Positions 1-9,709 of a stretch of 64,000 bases of DNA are shown here, piece by piece (position 1 is the stretch's first letter; each line of letters opens with the position of its first letter). This DNA is from RYN-230 sp963829725 (GTDB lineage: Bacteria; Actinomycetota; Actinomycetes; Streptosporangiales; Streptosporangiaceae). The notes under the pieces were generated by a model, which saw nothing but the letters and a program-made list of their open reading frames with translations, made no database searches and was not told the origin of the DNA. The position numbers and the translations under genes were made by a program. Location: positions 620,001 through 684,000 of the forward strand of contig CAWHJW010000005.1 in the NCBI GenBank assembly GCA_963829725.1. The letters are read 5' to 3'.

Positions 1-136
1 CCCTGGATGAGCAGCGGGCAGGCGTCAGCCTGCCGGGGGCCCATGTTCCTGCGGCAGAGCCTGGTCATCGCCCATCCGCCGGTACTGGATCGACTGACCA
101 CTGGCCCGGGCGCCGCCCGGGCCAGGAACATCAGCC

Positions 137-167
137 TTGACTTGAAGTCAGGTTCAACTTTTAGGGT
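137..167 (+). promoter_or_regulatory. Putative MerR-type promoter with long spacer
   Basis: A TTGACT hexamer (137-142) and a TAGGGT hexamer (162-167) are 19 bases apart. Inside the spacer is the inverted repeat TTGAA (142-146) / TTCAA (153-157). An overlong 19-base spacer carrying a dyad is the hallmark of promoters twisted into shape by MerR-family activators such as SoxR. It lies about 40 bases upstream of the oxidoreductase start at 205. No MerR gene is adjacent; the only one in the window is at 39342. The role is inferred from the architecture. Confidence 0.5.
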
Positions 168-204
168 CGTTGGGAACAGGAGGCTGCCGTAGCGGGAGGC
201 AAGG

Positions 205-1029
205 ATGAGCAGGCTCGGCCTGGGGCCCATCGGCGTCGCGCTGAATGTCTCGGCCGACGATGCGTACCTCCGGGACTCCGCCGAGCTGGAGGAACTCGGG
301 TATTCCGCCCTCTGGCTGCCCGGAGGGCAGATCGACAACCTCAGCCGGATCGCGGAGATCATCCGGGCCACCACGTCGGTCCCCGTCGGATCGGCCATCA
401 TCTCACTCGACGTGTACCCGCCCGCCGCGGTCATCCAGCTGCACGCGGAACTGCCGGCCAGCGCACCTGGCCGGTTCCTGGCCGGCCTGGGCGGCCCGCA
501 GAAGCCCGCCCGATGCGCGTGCTGAACGACTACCTCGACCGGCTCGATCACGCGGTGCCCCCGCTGCCTGCCGGGCGGCTGATCCTGGCCGCGCTCGGGC
601 CGCGCAAGCTTGAGCTGGCCCGGGACAGGGCGGCCGGCGCCATCCCGCTCCTGGTCACGCCCGGCTACACCAAGCAAGCGCGGGGCATCCTGGGCGAGGA
701 GTCCACGCTGATCATCAGCCAGATGATTGTCCTTGACACCGATGCCACCCAGGCCCGCGAGACCGCCCGCACGCCGCTGCGCTTCCTCTCCGGCGTCAGC
801 GGGTACCGCGCCAACTTCGCCCGGATGGGATTCACCGACAGCGACATCGCCGGCCTCAGCGACCGGCTCGTCGATGACCTGGTCACCTGGGGCGACGCCA
901 GCACCATCGCCGCGCGGATCCACGAGCACCTCGACGCCGGAGCCGACCAGGTCGCGCTCACCGTCCTGAGCCAGGACGGCCAGCCCGGCCGAGGCGGCCC
1001 GGGAACTGGCCGGCCTGCTCCTGCGCTGA
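205..1029 (+). CDS. LLM-class F420-dependent oxidoreductase (two frameshifts)
   Basis: This looks like a luciferase-like flavin/F420-dependent oxidoreductase of the TIGR03620 type. The N-terminal part (205 to about 505) ends in FLAGLGG. The middle (about 505 to 985, shifted frame) carries RLILAALGPRKLELARDRAAGA and RLVDDLVTWGDASTIAARIHEHLDAGADQV. The end (988-1029) returns to the first frame as AEAARELAGLLLR and a TGA. One base lost near 500 and one gained near 985 would restore a single protein of about 275 residues. A good GGGAGG ribosome site lies 6 bases before the ATG. Opposite-sign shifts in a conserved gene could be sequencing errors or a decayed gene. With cofD, cofE and fbiC in the same window, F420 is a plausible cofactor, but the substrate is unknown. 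Confidence 0.75.
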
Positions 1030-1077
1030 GCGCCCGGCAGCCGGGCCCGATGGGCCCGGCCGGTGCTTGAATGGGCT

Positions 1078-1554
1078 ATGGCTGATCGCGGGTGGCCGGC
1101 TGACTGGGCCGACCGGGTGGCGGGCCGGGGCTGCCCCATGTGCGCCGCGCTGGGCCAGGGGGACAACGACTTCTGGGTGCACGTCACGACCGCCGAGTTC
1201 GCGGAGGTGCACCTAGAGCGGCGGAGCCGCCTGCCCGGCTACTGCATCGTCGTGTGGCGCCACGGGCATGTCGCCGAGCCGACCGACCTCGCTCCCGGGC
1301 AGGCCTCCGGATACTGGCGGGACGTGCTGATGACCGGGCGGGCGGTGCAGGCCCAGTTCAGCCCGCTCAAGATGAACTACCTGACGCTGGGGAACGGCAT
1401 CCCGCACCTGCACACCCATGTCGTGCCGCGCTACCGGGACGACCCGGCACCGGGCGGGCCGCTGGCCTGGGAACAGATGTTCTCAGGCCAGCCCACGCCC
1501 GAGGCCGGGCTGCACCGCCAGGCGGCGGCCCTGCGTGCCCTGCTCGCCCGCTGA
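1078..1554 (+). CDS. HIT family protein
   Basis: This is a histidine-triad nucleotide hydrolase/transferase of about 158 residues. The signature H-x-H-x-H-x-x is visible as HLHTHVV (His110, His112, His114), with the middle histidine as the expected nucleophile on the alpha-phosphate. A CPMC pair at residues 19-22 may bind metal, as in several HIT proteins. The upstream strand N(Y)LTLGNG typical of the fold is present. I start at ATG 1078; an in-frame GTG at 1063 is possible and neither has a clear ribosome site. The gene faces cynS, and its stop codon sits in a hairpin loop. The substrate cannot be deduced. Confidence 0.85.
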   Translation: MADRGWPADWADRVAGRGCPMCAALGQGDNDFWVHVTTAEFAEVHLERRSRLPGYCIVVWRHGHVAEPTDLAPGQASGYWRDVLMTGRAVQAQFSPLKMNYLTLGNGIPHLHTHVVPRYRDDPAPGGPLAWEQMFSGQPTPEAGLHRQAAALRALLAR

Positions 1555-1560
1555 GCGGGC
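1546..1560. terminator. Hairpin with stop codon in the loop (HIT / cynS)
   Basis: GCCCGC (1546-1551) and GCGGGC (1555-1560) form a perfect six-pair stem, and the three-base loop is the TGA stop of the HIT gene. It lies between the convergent ends of the HIT gene and cynS (stop at 1572), so it could terminate from both sides. No T-run follows, which is common for actinobacterial terminators. Confidence 0.45.
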
Positions 1561-1571
1561 TTGGCCGCGGG

Positions 1572-2012
1572 TTACCACTGGTAGGGCAGGAACTTTCCAT
1601 CCAGGACGACAACGACCCGGTCGCCAGCGGGGTCGGGCTCGCGCCTGACATCGAGACGGAAATTGATCGCGCTCATGATGCCGTCACCGAACTGCTCGTG
1701 AATGAGTTCCTTGATGGTCGGGCCGTACACCTGCAGTACCTCATAGAAGCGGTAGATGGTCGGGTCGGCCGGCACCGCCGTCTCCAGGGCGCCCCGGGTG
1801 GGCTGGAGCTGCAGCGCCTGCTGGACGTCCTCGCCCAGATCCAGCAGCGAGCACGCCGCCTTGGCCTGCGCGGCAGTCATGGGATGCTGTCCCAGCAGGG
1901 CAGCGGTCGTCCACGCCACCGGGCGCCCGACCGCTTCCGCCAGCTGGGACCAGGTCAGTCCCAGGGTGACCTTCGCGGCACGGACCGCCTCCGCCGCTTC
2001 TTTCTTGTTCAT
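1572..2012 (-). CDS. cynS: Cyanate hydratase (cyanase)
   Basis: Cyanase catalyses the bicarbonate-dependent breakdown of cyanate to ammonia and carbon dioxide; the family acts as a decamer in the cytosol. The 146-residue length fits the family. The N-terminal helical domain resembles an HTH fold (TWSQLAEAVGR). In the C-terminal catalytic domain the Arg-x-x-Glu pair of RFYE and the serine of IMSAINF match the E. coli active-site Arg96, Glu99 and Ser122. A GTG directly before the ATG (2015) is an alternative start, and GGAGG is well placed for both. No carbonic anhydrase (cynT) or cyanate transporter lies nearby, so the gene stands alone here. Confidence 0.93.
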   Translation of the reverse strand: MNKKEAAEAVRAAKVTLGLTWSQLAEAVGRPVAWTTAALLGQHPMTAAQAKAACSLLDLGEDVQQALQLQPTRGALETAVPADPTIYRFYEVLQVYGPTIKELIHEQFGDGIMSAINFRLDVRREPDPAGDRVVVVLDGKFLPYQW

Positions 2013-2215
2013 CACCGTGTCCTCCGCTGTATCCCGCCTGGCTCCGCGACTGGCTCCGCGACTGGCCCGGGCTGCGCTGCGTGCACGTTACGCGCCGCAT
2101 GTTCCAGATGCGACCGGCCGCCGTGACGGGTCATAACCCGGCAGGCCAGCGCGGCGATCCGCTTCCGGAGCCACCGCGTTAGTGTCGGTGTGACCGCAGA
2201 GGCAGGAGGCAGCAC

Positions 2216-2509
2216 ATGATCGTCGCGTTCTCGATCACCCCGCTGGGGGTCGGCGAGGCGGTGGGCAGCTACGTCGCGGAGGCGGTCCGGGTGGTCCGGG
2301 ACAGCGGGCTGCCGAACCGGACGGATGCCATGTTCACCACGGTCGAGGGGGACTGGGACGAGGTGATGGACGTGGTCAGGCGCGCCGTGGACGCGGTGGC
2401 CGCGCACGCGCCCCGGGTCAGCGTGGTGCTGAAGGCCGACATCCGCCCCGGCATCACGGATGGCCTGACCAGCAAGGTCGAGGCCATCGAACGGCACCTG
2501 TCAGCCTGA
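2216..2509 (+). CDS. MTH1187 family thiamine-binding protein
   Basis: This is a 97-residue protein of the UPF0045/DUF77 family, small ferredoxin-fold proteins that bind thiamine (YqgV/MTH1187 type) and probably serve thiamine salvage or transport. The start MIVAFSITPLGVGEAVGSYV and the later VEGDWDEVMDVVRRA are typical. GGAGG stands 7 bases before the ATG. It is divergent from cynS across a 200-base gap containing a short 12-base direct repeat near 2038-2062. Its 3' end overlaps that of adnB by nine bases, in the inverted repeat GTCAG-C-CTGAC, which holds both stop codons. No thiamine genes are adjacent. Confidence 0.88.
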   Translation: MIVAFSITPLGVGEAVGSYVAEAVRVVRDSGLPNRTDAMFTTVEGDWDEVMDVVRRAVDAVAAHAPRVSVVLKADIRPGITDGLTSKVEAIERHLSA

Positions 2510-5500
2510 CGCCACCGGGATCCGCTCGATCAGGGCGGCCAGCCCCTTCTCGTCGAGCAGATCGGCCGGGCGCAGCGTCAGGTCATGGCGCACGTAGTAG
2601 AACGCCGCGCGGACCTGGCCCGCCGGGACCCTGGCGAGCTGGGCCCAGGCCAGCCGGTAGGCGGCCAGCTGGACGACGGCCGCCTGGTGCTCGGCAGCCG
2701 AGCCGGGCGGCTGCCCCGTCTTCCAGTCCACGACGTCGTATCCGCCGTCCGTGCCGTCGCCGAAGACGGCGTCGATCCGGCCGCGCACCGGGCGCCCGGC
2801 GATCAGCGTCTCGAACGGGATCTCGACCTCGAGCGGCCAGCGCCGGCCCCATTCCCCCGCCTCGAACCGCTCGCGCAGCGCGGCCAGGTCCTCCGCGTCA
2901 CCGTCGGCCGCGTCCGCCGGATCGTCGGCGGCCCCGAGCAGATCGCTCGGGTCGATGAGCCGCTGCTGGCTGAACCGCTCCTCCAGCCAGCGGTGGAAGG
3001 CGGTGCCCCGGCGGGCCTGCGGCGCGGGCGGGCGCGGCATGGGGCGGCGGATCTGCTGCGCCAGCTCGCCTGGGTTACGGGCCATGACCACCAGGGATGA
3101 CACCGACAGGCGGGGTGGCAGCCAGACCGCCGCGGCCGCCTCGGAGCGCCGTTCCTCGCGTTCGGCCAGCAGCAGCTCGGCATCCCGCGCCCAGGCCGCG
3201 ATCAGCGCGCGGTCCTCCTCGCTGAGCCCGGCCTGCTGCCGGGCGGCCTCCTGCGCACCGGTCTCACGCCCGGCGGCCTCACGCCCGGCGGCCTCACGCC
3301 CGGCAGCCTCACGCCCGGCAGCCTCACGCCCGGCAGCCTCTCGCCGAGCCGCCTCCCGCCCTGCGGTTTCCCGCCCATCCCTGCGCGGCAGGCCGTCACG
3401 GTACTCCGCCAGTGCCTCGTGGACCAGCCGGGCCGCCTGCGCAGCGGCCGAGTCCGCGCCTTCGCTGCCAGACGGCCAGTTAGCCGTGGGCGGCTCGGCG
3501 AGGACGGGGTTCTCGGCGCCGTCCTCCGGCCGCTCGGCCCAGCACGCGACGGTCCCGGCCCCGGCGTCACAGGCCACCCGGACCTCCTCCAGGAACAGCG
3601 AGGGCCCCAGCGGCGACGTCGCGTCGCCCCACCAGAAACCGCTGCAGGCCAGCCAGTAGGCGGCGCGGGTGGCGGCCACGTAGGCCAGCCGGCGTTCCTC
3701 GCCCAGGTCACGGTCGGCGCAGGCAGCGCCGAACGCGTTCACCGAGCCCGCGGTCAGGTCGCGCAGCGCGGGCAGGTCGGCCGCGTCTCCCCGCAGGCCG
3801 AACGGGAGCAGCCGCGGGTTCTCCGTCCAGCGGGTGGTGTACCGCGGCTTGGCCGGGAAGACCTGCGACTTCTTCCCGGCGCTCAGCCCGGGCACGAGCA
3901 CCGCGGCCCATTGCAGGCCCTTGGCCGCGTGCACGGTGGCCAGGGTCACCGTGTCACCGTCACCGACCCGGCCCGATTCCAGGCCGAACTCCTCCTCCTC
4001 GGCGGCGGCCAGGTAGCTGAGGAACGCGCCGAGAGTGGGCTCCTCCTGGTCGCCGGCGAAGGCCGCCGCGGCGTCAGCGAAGGCGTCCAGGTCGGCGCGG
4101 GCGCTGGCCGGGTCCCGGCCGGGCCGGGCCGCCACCTCGATGTCCAGCCCCAGCATCCGCTCCACCTCACCGACCAGGTCCGGCAGCGGGCGGGCCACCC
4201 GGGACCGGAGATCCCGCAGTTCCGCACCGAGCGCGGCCAGGCGCGCATGACCCGCCACCGAGTAGCTGGATGGATCGCCGAGATCATCCAGGGCCTCGAC
4301 AAGGCTGCCCGGGTCAGCGGTCAGGTCGGTGATCGCCCGCGCCAGCGCATCGTCCCCCGCCGCGTCAGGCCGGGCCGCCGGGCCGCCGGCCCGGGGGGCG
4401 GCGGCGCCGCGGTGCTCGCGGAGTTCCCGGGTCAGCGCCCGGGCCCGCCGCCCCAGCGCCACCAGGTCGCGCGGGCCGATCCGCCATCGCGGCCCGGTCA
4501 GCAGCCGGGCCAGCGAGCCGGAGGCGGCCGGATCGTGCAGCACCCGCAGCGTGGCCACGATGTCCGCGACCTCCGGCACGGTGAGCAGCCCGCCGAGGCC
4601 GACCACTTCCACCGGAACGCCCCGCTCCTCCAGGGCGCTGCGCAGCGCGGCGAACTGGGACCGCTTCCGGCACAGCACGGCGACGTCCCGGGGCCGCACT
4701 CCGTCGCCGCGGCCGTCTGGCCACGGCTCGCCGTCCGGCGCGATCCCAGCCGGCAGCGCGAGCAGCGCCCTGACCTGGCCGGCGACCCAGTCCGCCTCGG
4801 CGGCCGCGGTCTCGGTCAGCGCGCAGATCACCCGGCCGCGGCCCAGCCGGCCGGGTGGCGGGACCAGCCGGGGAACCTCCGGCGCCGCCGCGCGCAGCCC
4901 CTCCTGCAGGGCTGCGGCCACGTCGAGTACCCGCCCGGTGTTGCGGAAGCTGGTCGAACAGCTTGCGCACCTCGGCGGGCCGGGCGGCCTGCCCCCGGCC
5001 GGCCGGGAAGTCCCGGCCGAAGCGGCGCAGGTTACCGGCGCTGGCCCCGCGCCAGCCGTAGATGGACTGGCACGGGTCGCCCACCGCGGTCACCGGGTGG
5101 CCGCCGCCGAACAGGGCGCGCAGCAGGACGAGCTGGGCATGACTGGTGTCCTGGTACTCATCGAGCAGGACCACCTGGTACCGGCCGCGCTCGGCCGCGC
5201 CGACCTCCGGATGGCGGACGGCGATCCGCGCCGCCAGCGCCACCTGATCACCGTGGTCGATGACTTCCCGGCCGGCCTTGGCCCGGGCGTACCCCTCGAC
5301 CATCGGCAGCAGCTGCTCCCGGGTGCGCTGGCACTCCAGGATCTTCCGGACCGTGCTCGGCAGCTTCTCCGCCAGCGCCGCCGACTCCCCGTCCAGCCAC
5401 TCGCCCACCGCGACCACGTCCGCGGGTGACCGCAGGTGCTCGGCCAGCTCCCCGGCCAGGGTCAGCACCGCGGCGGTGACGGACGGCGGGGACCAGCTGA

Positions 5501-5990
5501 CCGCGTCCATCGGGCCGCCGTAACCGGCCACCACCGAAGCCCCTATCTGCCAGGCGACCGCGGGCGTGATGAGGCGCAGGGTTGGCTCCAGGGCCTCGCG
5601 CAGCGCATGGTCGGTCACCAGCCGGGCGGCGTAGGCGTGGTAGGTGGACACCACCGGCTCTCCGGCCAGCGGGCCTTCCGCGCCGTCGTCCGGCGCAGCG
5701 GCGTCCGGGCCCGCCAGGCCGGCCCGGCGCAGGCCGTCCAGCCGGGCCCGTACCCGTTCGCCCAGCTCGCCCGCGGCTTTCCTGGTGAACGTCAGGCCAA
5801 GCACCCGCTCGGGGCGGACCAGGCCGTTGGCGACCAGCCAGACCAGCCGGGCCGCCATGGTCTCGCTCTTCCCCGACCCGGCCCCGGCGATGACCGCCAG
5901 CGGTTCCAGCGGGGCGGCGATCACGGCGGCCTGTTCCGGGGTCGGCTCGGCCAGGCCGAGCAGCCGGGCCAGCTGCGCGGGCGTGTACAT
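2501..5990 (-). CDS. adnB: AdnB-type ATP-dependent helicase-nuclease subunit (frameshifted)
   Basis: UvrD/PcrA-like superfamily 1 helicase with a C-terminal RecB-like nuclease, the AdnB partner of the actinobacterial double-strand-break end-resection motor. From ATG 5990 the reading frame shows Walker A AGAGSGKS (about residues 35-42), the TFTRKAAGEL motif, LLDEYQDTSHAQ and GDPCQSIYGWRGA. The frame then changes near 4953: one extra T between KL and TSFRNTG breaks it, and the remainder continues to 2501. Later motifs are TVHAAKGLQWAAV, LAYVAATRA, and the nuclease pieces GRIDAVFGD, VVDWKTG and QLAAYRLAW. The ATG overlaps the adnA stop as TGATG, suggesting translational coupling. A GREAA repeat interrupts the linker before the nuclease domain. 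A single shift in a long conserved gene favours a sequence error. Confidence 0.85.
3263..3367 (-). repeat. 15-base in-frame tandem repeat in adnB
   Basis: Seven 15-base units (consensus on + CTCACGCCCGGCGGC) encode a run of GREAA pentapeptides in the AdnB linker between helicase and nuclease domains. The central five copies differ by at most one or two bases; the outer ones are degenerate. Because the unit is a multiple of three, copy changes keep the frame. Confidence 0.85.
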
Positions 5991-8900
5991 CAGGGCGTCA
6001 CCTGCGCCCCGTCGGGGTGCACCGGGCAGCACGACCGGACCGGGCACACCCGGCAGCCCGCGTTGGCGGTGGCCCGGAACACCGGCCCGGGCATGCCCGC
6101 GGCCACGGTCTCCACCAGCGTGGCGGCCCAGTCCGGGTCCGGGTCGTCGGACAGCGGGCGCTGCCGCTGCACCTTCACTTCGGCCCGGAGGGCGGCCTTG
6201 CCGACCTGCACCAGCTCCGCGCCGCCGGGCTCGGTAAGGCCGAACCCCTCGAACGCGCCGAGCAGCACGGCCAGCTGGTACACCCCGAGCTGGGGGTTGC
6301 GGTCCAGGTCCGCCCCGGCCGGGGCGGCCGACCCGGTCTTGAGGTCCACGATGACGGCGGCCCCCCGCTCGTCACGTTCCAGCCGGTCCACCCGCCCGGT
6401 GATCTCCACCTGCCCGATCCGGACCCGCAGGTCCTGCTCGACCTCCACCAGCTCGCGCGGGTTGGACCGGTGCCAGGCCAGGAACTTGGCCACCATCCGG
6501 TGCGCGAGCTCCCGCTGCTTCTGGCTGTACCAGGCGCTGCCGAAGTCGAGGTGGTGCCAGATCTCGTCGATCCGCTCGCCGATCCCCGCCTCGCCCGTGC
6601 CCTCGGCGGCCAGCACCGCCGCGGCGTGGATCACCACCCCGAGGTGGCGCAGCACGTCGGAGGAGCCCGCTCCCGCCGCAGCCTCCAGCAGCCAGCGCAG
6701 CCCGCACCTGCTGAACGACTCCACCTGTGACGGGGACAGCCTGATGGTGCCGCTGGTCACCGGTCCCGGATCGGACAGCGTGGTCAGCGCGTACCAGGAC
6801 CGCGGATGCGCGCCCCGGACCCCGGCCGCCGCCAGCCGGGCCAGCTGGGCGGCGGCGGCACGGCGCAGCACCATCGGCCGGCCCGCGTCCGCGGCGGCCC
6901 GGCGCAGTTCCGCGGTGAGCGACGGCAGGGACAGCCAGTGCCGACCGGCCGCACTGACGTGCTCGATCCCGACCTCGTCGCCGGCCAGCTCGGTGAGGAA
7001 CCGGGACGGGCGCTCGTCAATGTCGCTCCCACCCGCGGCGGTGACGACCAGCGCCCGGCGGGCCCGGGTGACGGCGACGTAGAACAGGCGGCGTTCCTCG
7101 TCGAGCAGCTTGGAGACCAGGGCAGCCGCGGCGGCATCGCTGCCCGGGCCGCGCTCCCGCGCCGCGCCGGCGGCTGTCCCGTCCTCCTGCGGTGGCCGGG
7201 CCGCGGCCAGCTCCCGGCCGTCGGTCACGTCGACGAGCTCGTCCATGCCCAGCAGCGAGGAGCGCATCCGGAGGTCGGGCCAGGAGCCCTCCTGCACGCC
7301 GGCCACCACGACCAGGTCCCATTCCAGCCCCTTCGAGCGGTGCGCGGTCAGGATCCGCACCGCCTCGCCCTCCGGCGCGCGGTCGGCCAGCGTGTCCCCC
7401 GGGATCTCCTGGCCGCCCAGGCTGTCCAGGAAGAGCATGGGTGAGCCAGGCGGCAGCCGGACGCCGAACCGGGCGGCGGAGTCGAACAGTGCCACCACGG
7501 CGTCGAGGTCCCGGTCCGCGGCCTCGCCACGGGAACCCCCGGCGGCGCTCGCCGCCTGCCAGGCCGGGCCGAGCCCGGACGCCTCCCAGACCCCCCACAG
7601 CACCTCGTACGCGGTACCCGGGGCGCCCGCCTGCGTGGCGCCCTGCGAGGTGCGCCGCGCCACGTCGAGCAGCGAGGCGGCCCGCCGGGCCGCCGTCACC
7701 CCGGGCCCGCGGAGCAGCAGCAGCCGCCTCGGATCACGCAGCGCGCTGGCCAGCGGGTGCTCGCCCGGCGGCTGGCCAGCGGCGGCATCGGCGGCGTGCA
7801 GCGCCCGGCGCAGCCGTCGCAGCCCCAGCGCGTCGGTGCCGCCCAGCGGGCCGGTCAGCAGGTCGGCGGCGGCCTCCTCGTCGAGCGCGCCAGGCTGCAG
7901 CGCACAGCGCAGCAACGCGAGCAGGGGGCGGGCGCCCGGCTCCGCGGCCAGCGGCAGCTCGTCACCGGCGACCACGGCCGGCACGCCCGCGGTGGCGAGG
8001 GCACGGCGGAGCAACGGCACCTGCCGGACCGCGGACCGCACCAGGATGGCCATGGCCGACCACGCGATGCCGTCCATCAGGTGGGCACGGCGCAGCGTGT
8101 CCGCGATCACCGCGGCTTCCTGGCTGGCACTGGACGCGATGAGCACCCGGACGCTGCCCGCGGGGGCCCCGGCCAGCGACGTCAGGTCACGGTGACCGTG
8201 CCCGGGCAGCTGCGCTCGGGACAGGCCGGCGGTGGCCGGCAGCCGGCTGGCCACCCGCCGGGACGCGGCCAGCAGGACCGGGCCGCTCCGGCGGCAGGTG
8301 CGCAGCGCGATGACCCCGGCCGGGCGGTCGTCTGGGGTGCGGAACACCTCGGGGAACCGGGACATGGCCCGGGCATCCGCCCCTCGGAAGGCGTAGATGG
8401 ACTGGTCCGGGTCGCCCACCGCGATCAGCTCGCGGCCGTCCCCGGCCAGCGCGTGCAGCAGGGCCTCCTGAGCCGGGTCGGTGTCCTGGTACTCGTCCAC
8501 CAGCACCACGTCGTACGCCTTGCGCTCGCGGTCCCTGGTGGCCGATCGGGTCAGCAGCGCGGCGGCGATCCGCACGATCTCGGCGTAGTCGTACGCCGGG
8601 ACCGGCGCCAGGTCGAACCGGGCGGTGTAGCGGGCCAGGAATCCGCCGGCCCCGACCCAGTCCTCACGCCCCCGGGAGGCCCCCAGCGCGGCGAGCCCGG
8701 GGCCATCGAGTCCGCGCTCAGCGGCACGGAGCAGGAAATCACGCAACTCGGTGGCGAAGCCGCGGGTCGGCAGGGCCGGCCGCAGCCGTTCCGGCCAGCG
8801 CCCGGCGGCACCGGGCCGCGGGCCGCCTGGCGGGCCCTCCCTGCCGTCCTGGTCCCGGGCTGCCTCGCCGCGGAGCATGCGCCGCACCTCCAGCAGCTGC

Positions 8901-9289
8901 TCTGGGCCGGACAGCAGCGTCGGCGGGACATCACCGGCCAGCACGAACTCCCGGCGGACCAGGGCATAGGCGTAGCTGTGGAAGGTGAGCGCGAGCGGCT
9001 GGCGGGTGGCCCGGTGCAGCCGTGTGGTGATCCGCTCCCGGAGTTCCCCAGCGGCCTTCCGGCTGAACGTGAGGACCAGCACCCGTTCCGGGTCGATCTG
9101 GCGCCCGCTGATCCGCTGCACCACCGTCTCGACGATCGCGGTGGTCTTGCCGGCGCCGGGGCCGGCCAGCACCAGCAGCGGGCCGCCGGCGTGGCTGACC
9201 ACGGCCTGCTGCGCCGCGTCGAGCCGCGGCGCGCCGGCCGGCGGCGTCGGGCCGCGGAGTAGCCGGTAGGCATCGGGATGGGCGTCCAT
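5990..9289 (-). CDS. adnA: AdnA-type ATP-dependent helicase-nuclease subunit
   Basis: A 1,099-residue partner of AdnB: an SF1 helicase with a C-terminal RecB-family nuclease, acting on DNA ends in recombinational repair. Walker A is GPGAGKTT (43-50). LVDEYQDTDPAQ (about 265) and GDPDQSIYAFRGA follow, then TAHRSKGLEWDLVVV and FYVAVTRAR. The nuclease end shows VDLKTG and YQLAVLLG. Its iron-sulphur cysteines are visible as SRCGLRW (about 860) plus the terminal cluster CRVCPVRSCC. The family normally pairs AdnA upstream of AdnB, as here. The start codon has no obvious Shine-Dalgarno sequence. It lies 54 bases downstream of the alkyltransferase-like gene, in the same direction. Confidence 0.92.
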   Translation of the reverse strand: MDAHPDAYRLLRGPTPPAGAPRLDAAQQAVVSHAGGPLLVLAGPGAGKTTAIVETVVQRISGRQIDPERVLVLTFSRKAAGELRERITTRLHRATRQPLALTFHSYAYALVRREFVLAGDVPPTLLSGPEQLLEVRRMLRGEAARDQDGREGPPGGPRPGAAGRWPERLRPALPTRGFATELRDFLLRAAERGLDGPGLAALGASRGREDWVGAGGFLARYTARFDLAPVPAYDYAEIVRIAAALLTRSATRDRERKAYDVVLVDEYQDTDPAQEALLHALAGDGRELIAVGDPDQSIYAFRGADARAMSRFPEVFRTPDDRPAGVIALRTCRRSGPVLLAASRRVASRLPATAGLSRAQLPGHGHRDLTSLAGAPAGSVRVLIASSASQEAAVIADTLRRAHLMDGIAWSAMAILVRSAVRQVPLLRRALATAGVPAVVAGDELPLAAEPGARPLLALLRCALQPGALDEEAAADLLTGPLGGTDALGLRRLRRALHAADAAAGQPPGEHPLASALRDPRRLLLLRGPGVTAARRAASLLDVARRTSQGATQAGAPGTAYEVLWGVWEASGLGPAWQAASAAGGSRGEAADRDLDAVVALFDSAARFGVRLPPGSPMLFLDSLGGQEIPGDTLADRAPEGEAVRILTAHRSKGLEWDLVVVAGVQEGSWPDLRMRSSLLGMDELVDVTDGRELAAARPPQEDGTAAGAARERGPGSDAAAAALVSKLLDEERRLFYVAVTRARRALVVTAAGGSDIDERPSRFLTELAGDEVGIEHVSAAGRHWLSLPSLTAELRRAAADAGRPMVLRRAAAAQLARLAAAGVRGAHPRSWYALTTLSDPGPVTSGTIRLSPSQVESFSRCGLRWLLEAAAGAGSSDVLRHLGVVIHAAAVLAAEGTGEAGIGERIDEIWHHLDFGSAWYSQKQRELAHRMVAKFLAWHRSNPRELVEVEQDLRVRIGQVEITGRVDRLERDERGAAVIVDLKTGSAAPAGADLDRNPQLGVYQLAVLLGAFEGFGLTEPGGAELVQVGKAALRAEVKVQRQRPLSDDPDPDWAATLVETVAAGMPGPVFRATANAGCRVCPVRSCCPVHPDGAQVTP

Positions 9290-9343
9290 ATCGGATGCAT
9301 TCCAGCAGAGGGCACCGACATCCGCACCCGACTTGCCCGGTCC

Positions 9344-9688
9344 TTACCTCATCCCATCCCAGCGGGCCCGGCGCATGTCGATCCGGCACGGGCCGCCGTG
9401 CGCCGGTTCCCGCAGCGGCGTGCCCTCGGCGCGGTAGGCCCGCAGCACGGCCTGCTCATGGCCGCGCAGCAGTGAGCCGTCCGCGTGCACCACCCGCCAC
9501 CAGGGCGCGCTGCCGCCCCACAGCGCCATCACCCGCCCGACCTGGCGCGGGCCTCCCTGGCCGAGGTACTCGGCCACGTCGCCATAGGACATGACCCGGC
9601 CAGGCGGGATGGAGTCAGCCAGGTCGAGCACCTGGCCGGCGAAGTCCGGCAGCGCCGCGCGCCCGGGGCCGCCGGGCGGGGTCGTCAT
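9344..9688 (-). CDS. Alkyltransferase-like protein (MGMT family, no active Cys)
   Basis: A 114-residue protein with the O6-alkylguanine-DNA alkyltransferase DNA-binding fold (SIPPGRVMSYGDVAEYLG, RQVGRVMALWG). The alkyl-acceptor motif PCHRV is replaced by PWWRV, so the acceptor cysteine is gone. This is typical of ATL proteins, which bind alkylated guanine without repairing it and direct the lesion to nucleotide excision repair. It is cotranscribed-looking with adnA downstream (54-base gap) and lies 21 bases after the protease gene. GGGGTGG precedes the ATG. Confidence 0.9.
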   Translation of the reverse strand: MTTPPGGPGRAALPDFAGQVLDLADSIPPGRVMSYGDVAEYLGQGGPRQVGRVMALWGGSAPWWRVVHADGSLLRGHEQAVLRAYRAEGTPLREPAHGGPCRIDMRRARWDGMR

Positions 9689-9709
9689 GCGCCACCCCTT
9701 ACGCGGCCG

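Noticed and set aside
1..204. Small reading frame at 7-192
   Set aside because: No similarity or ribosome site; the region is better explained as the promoter for the oxidoreductase.
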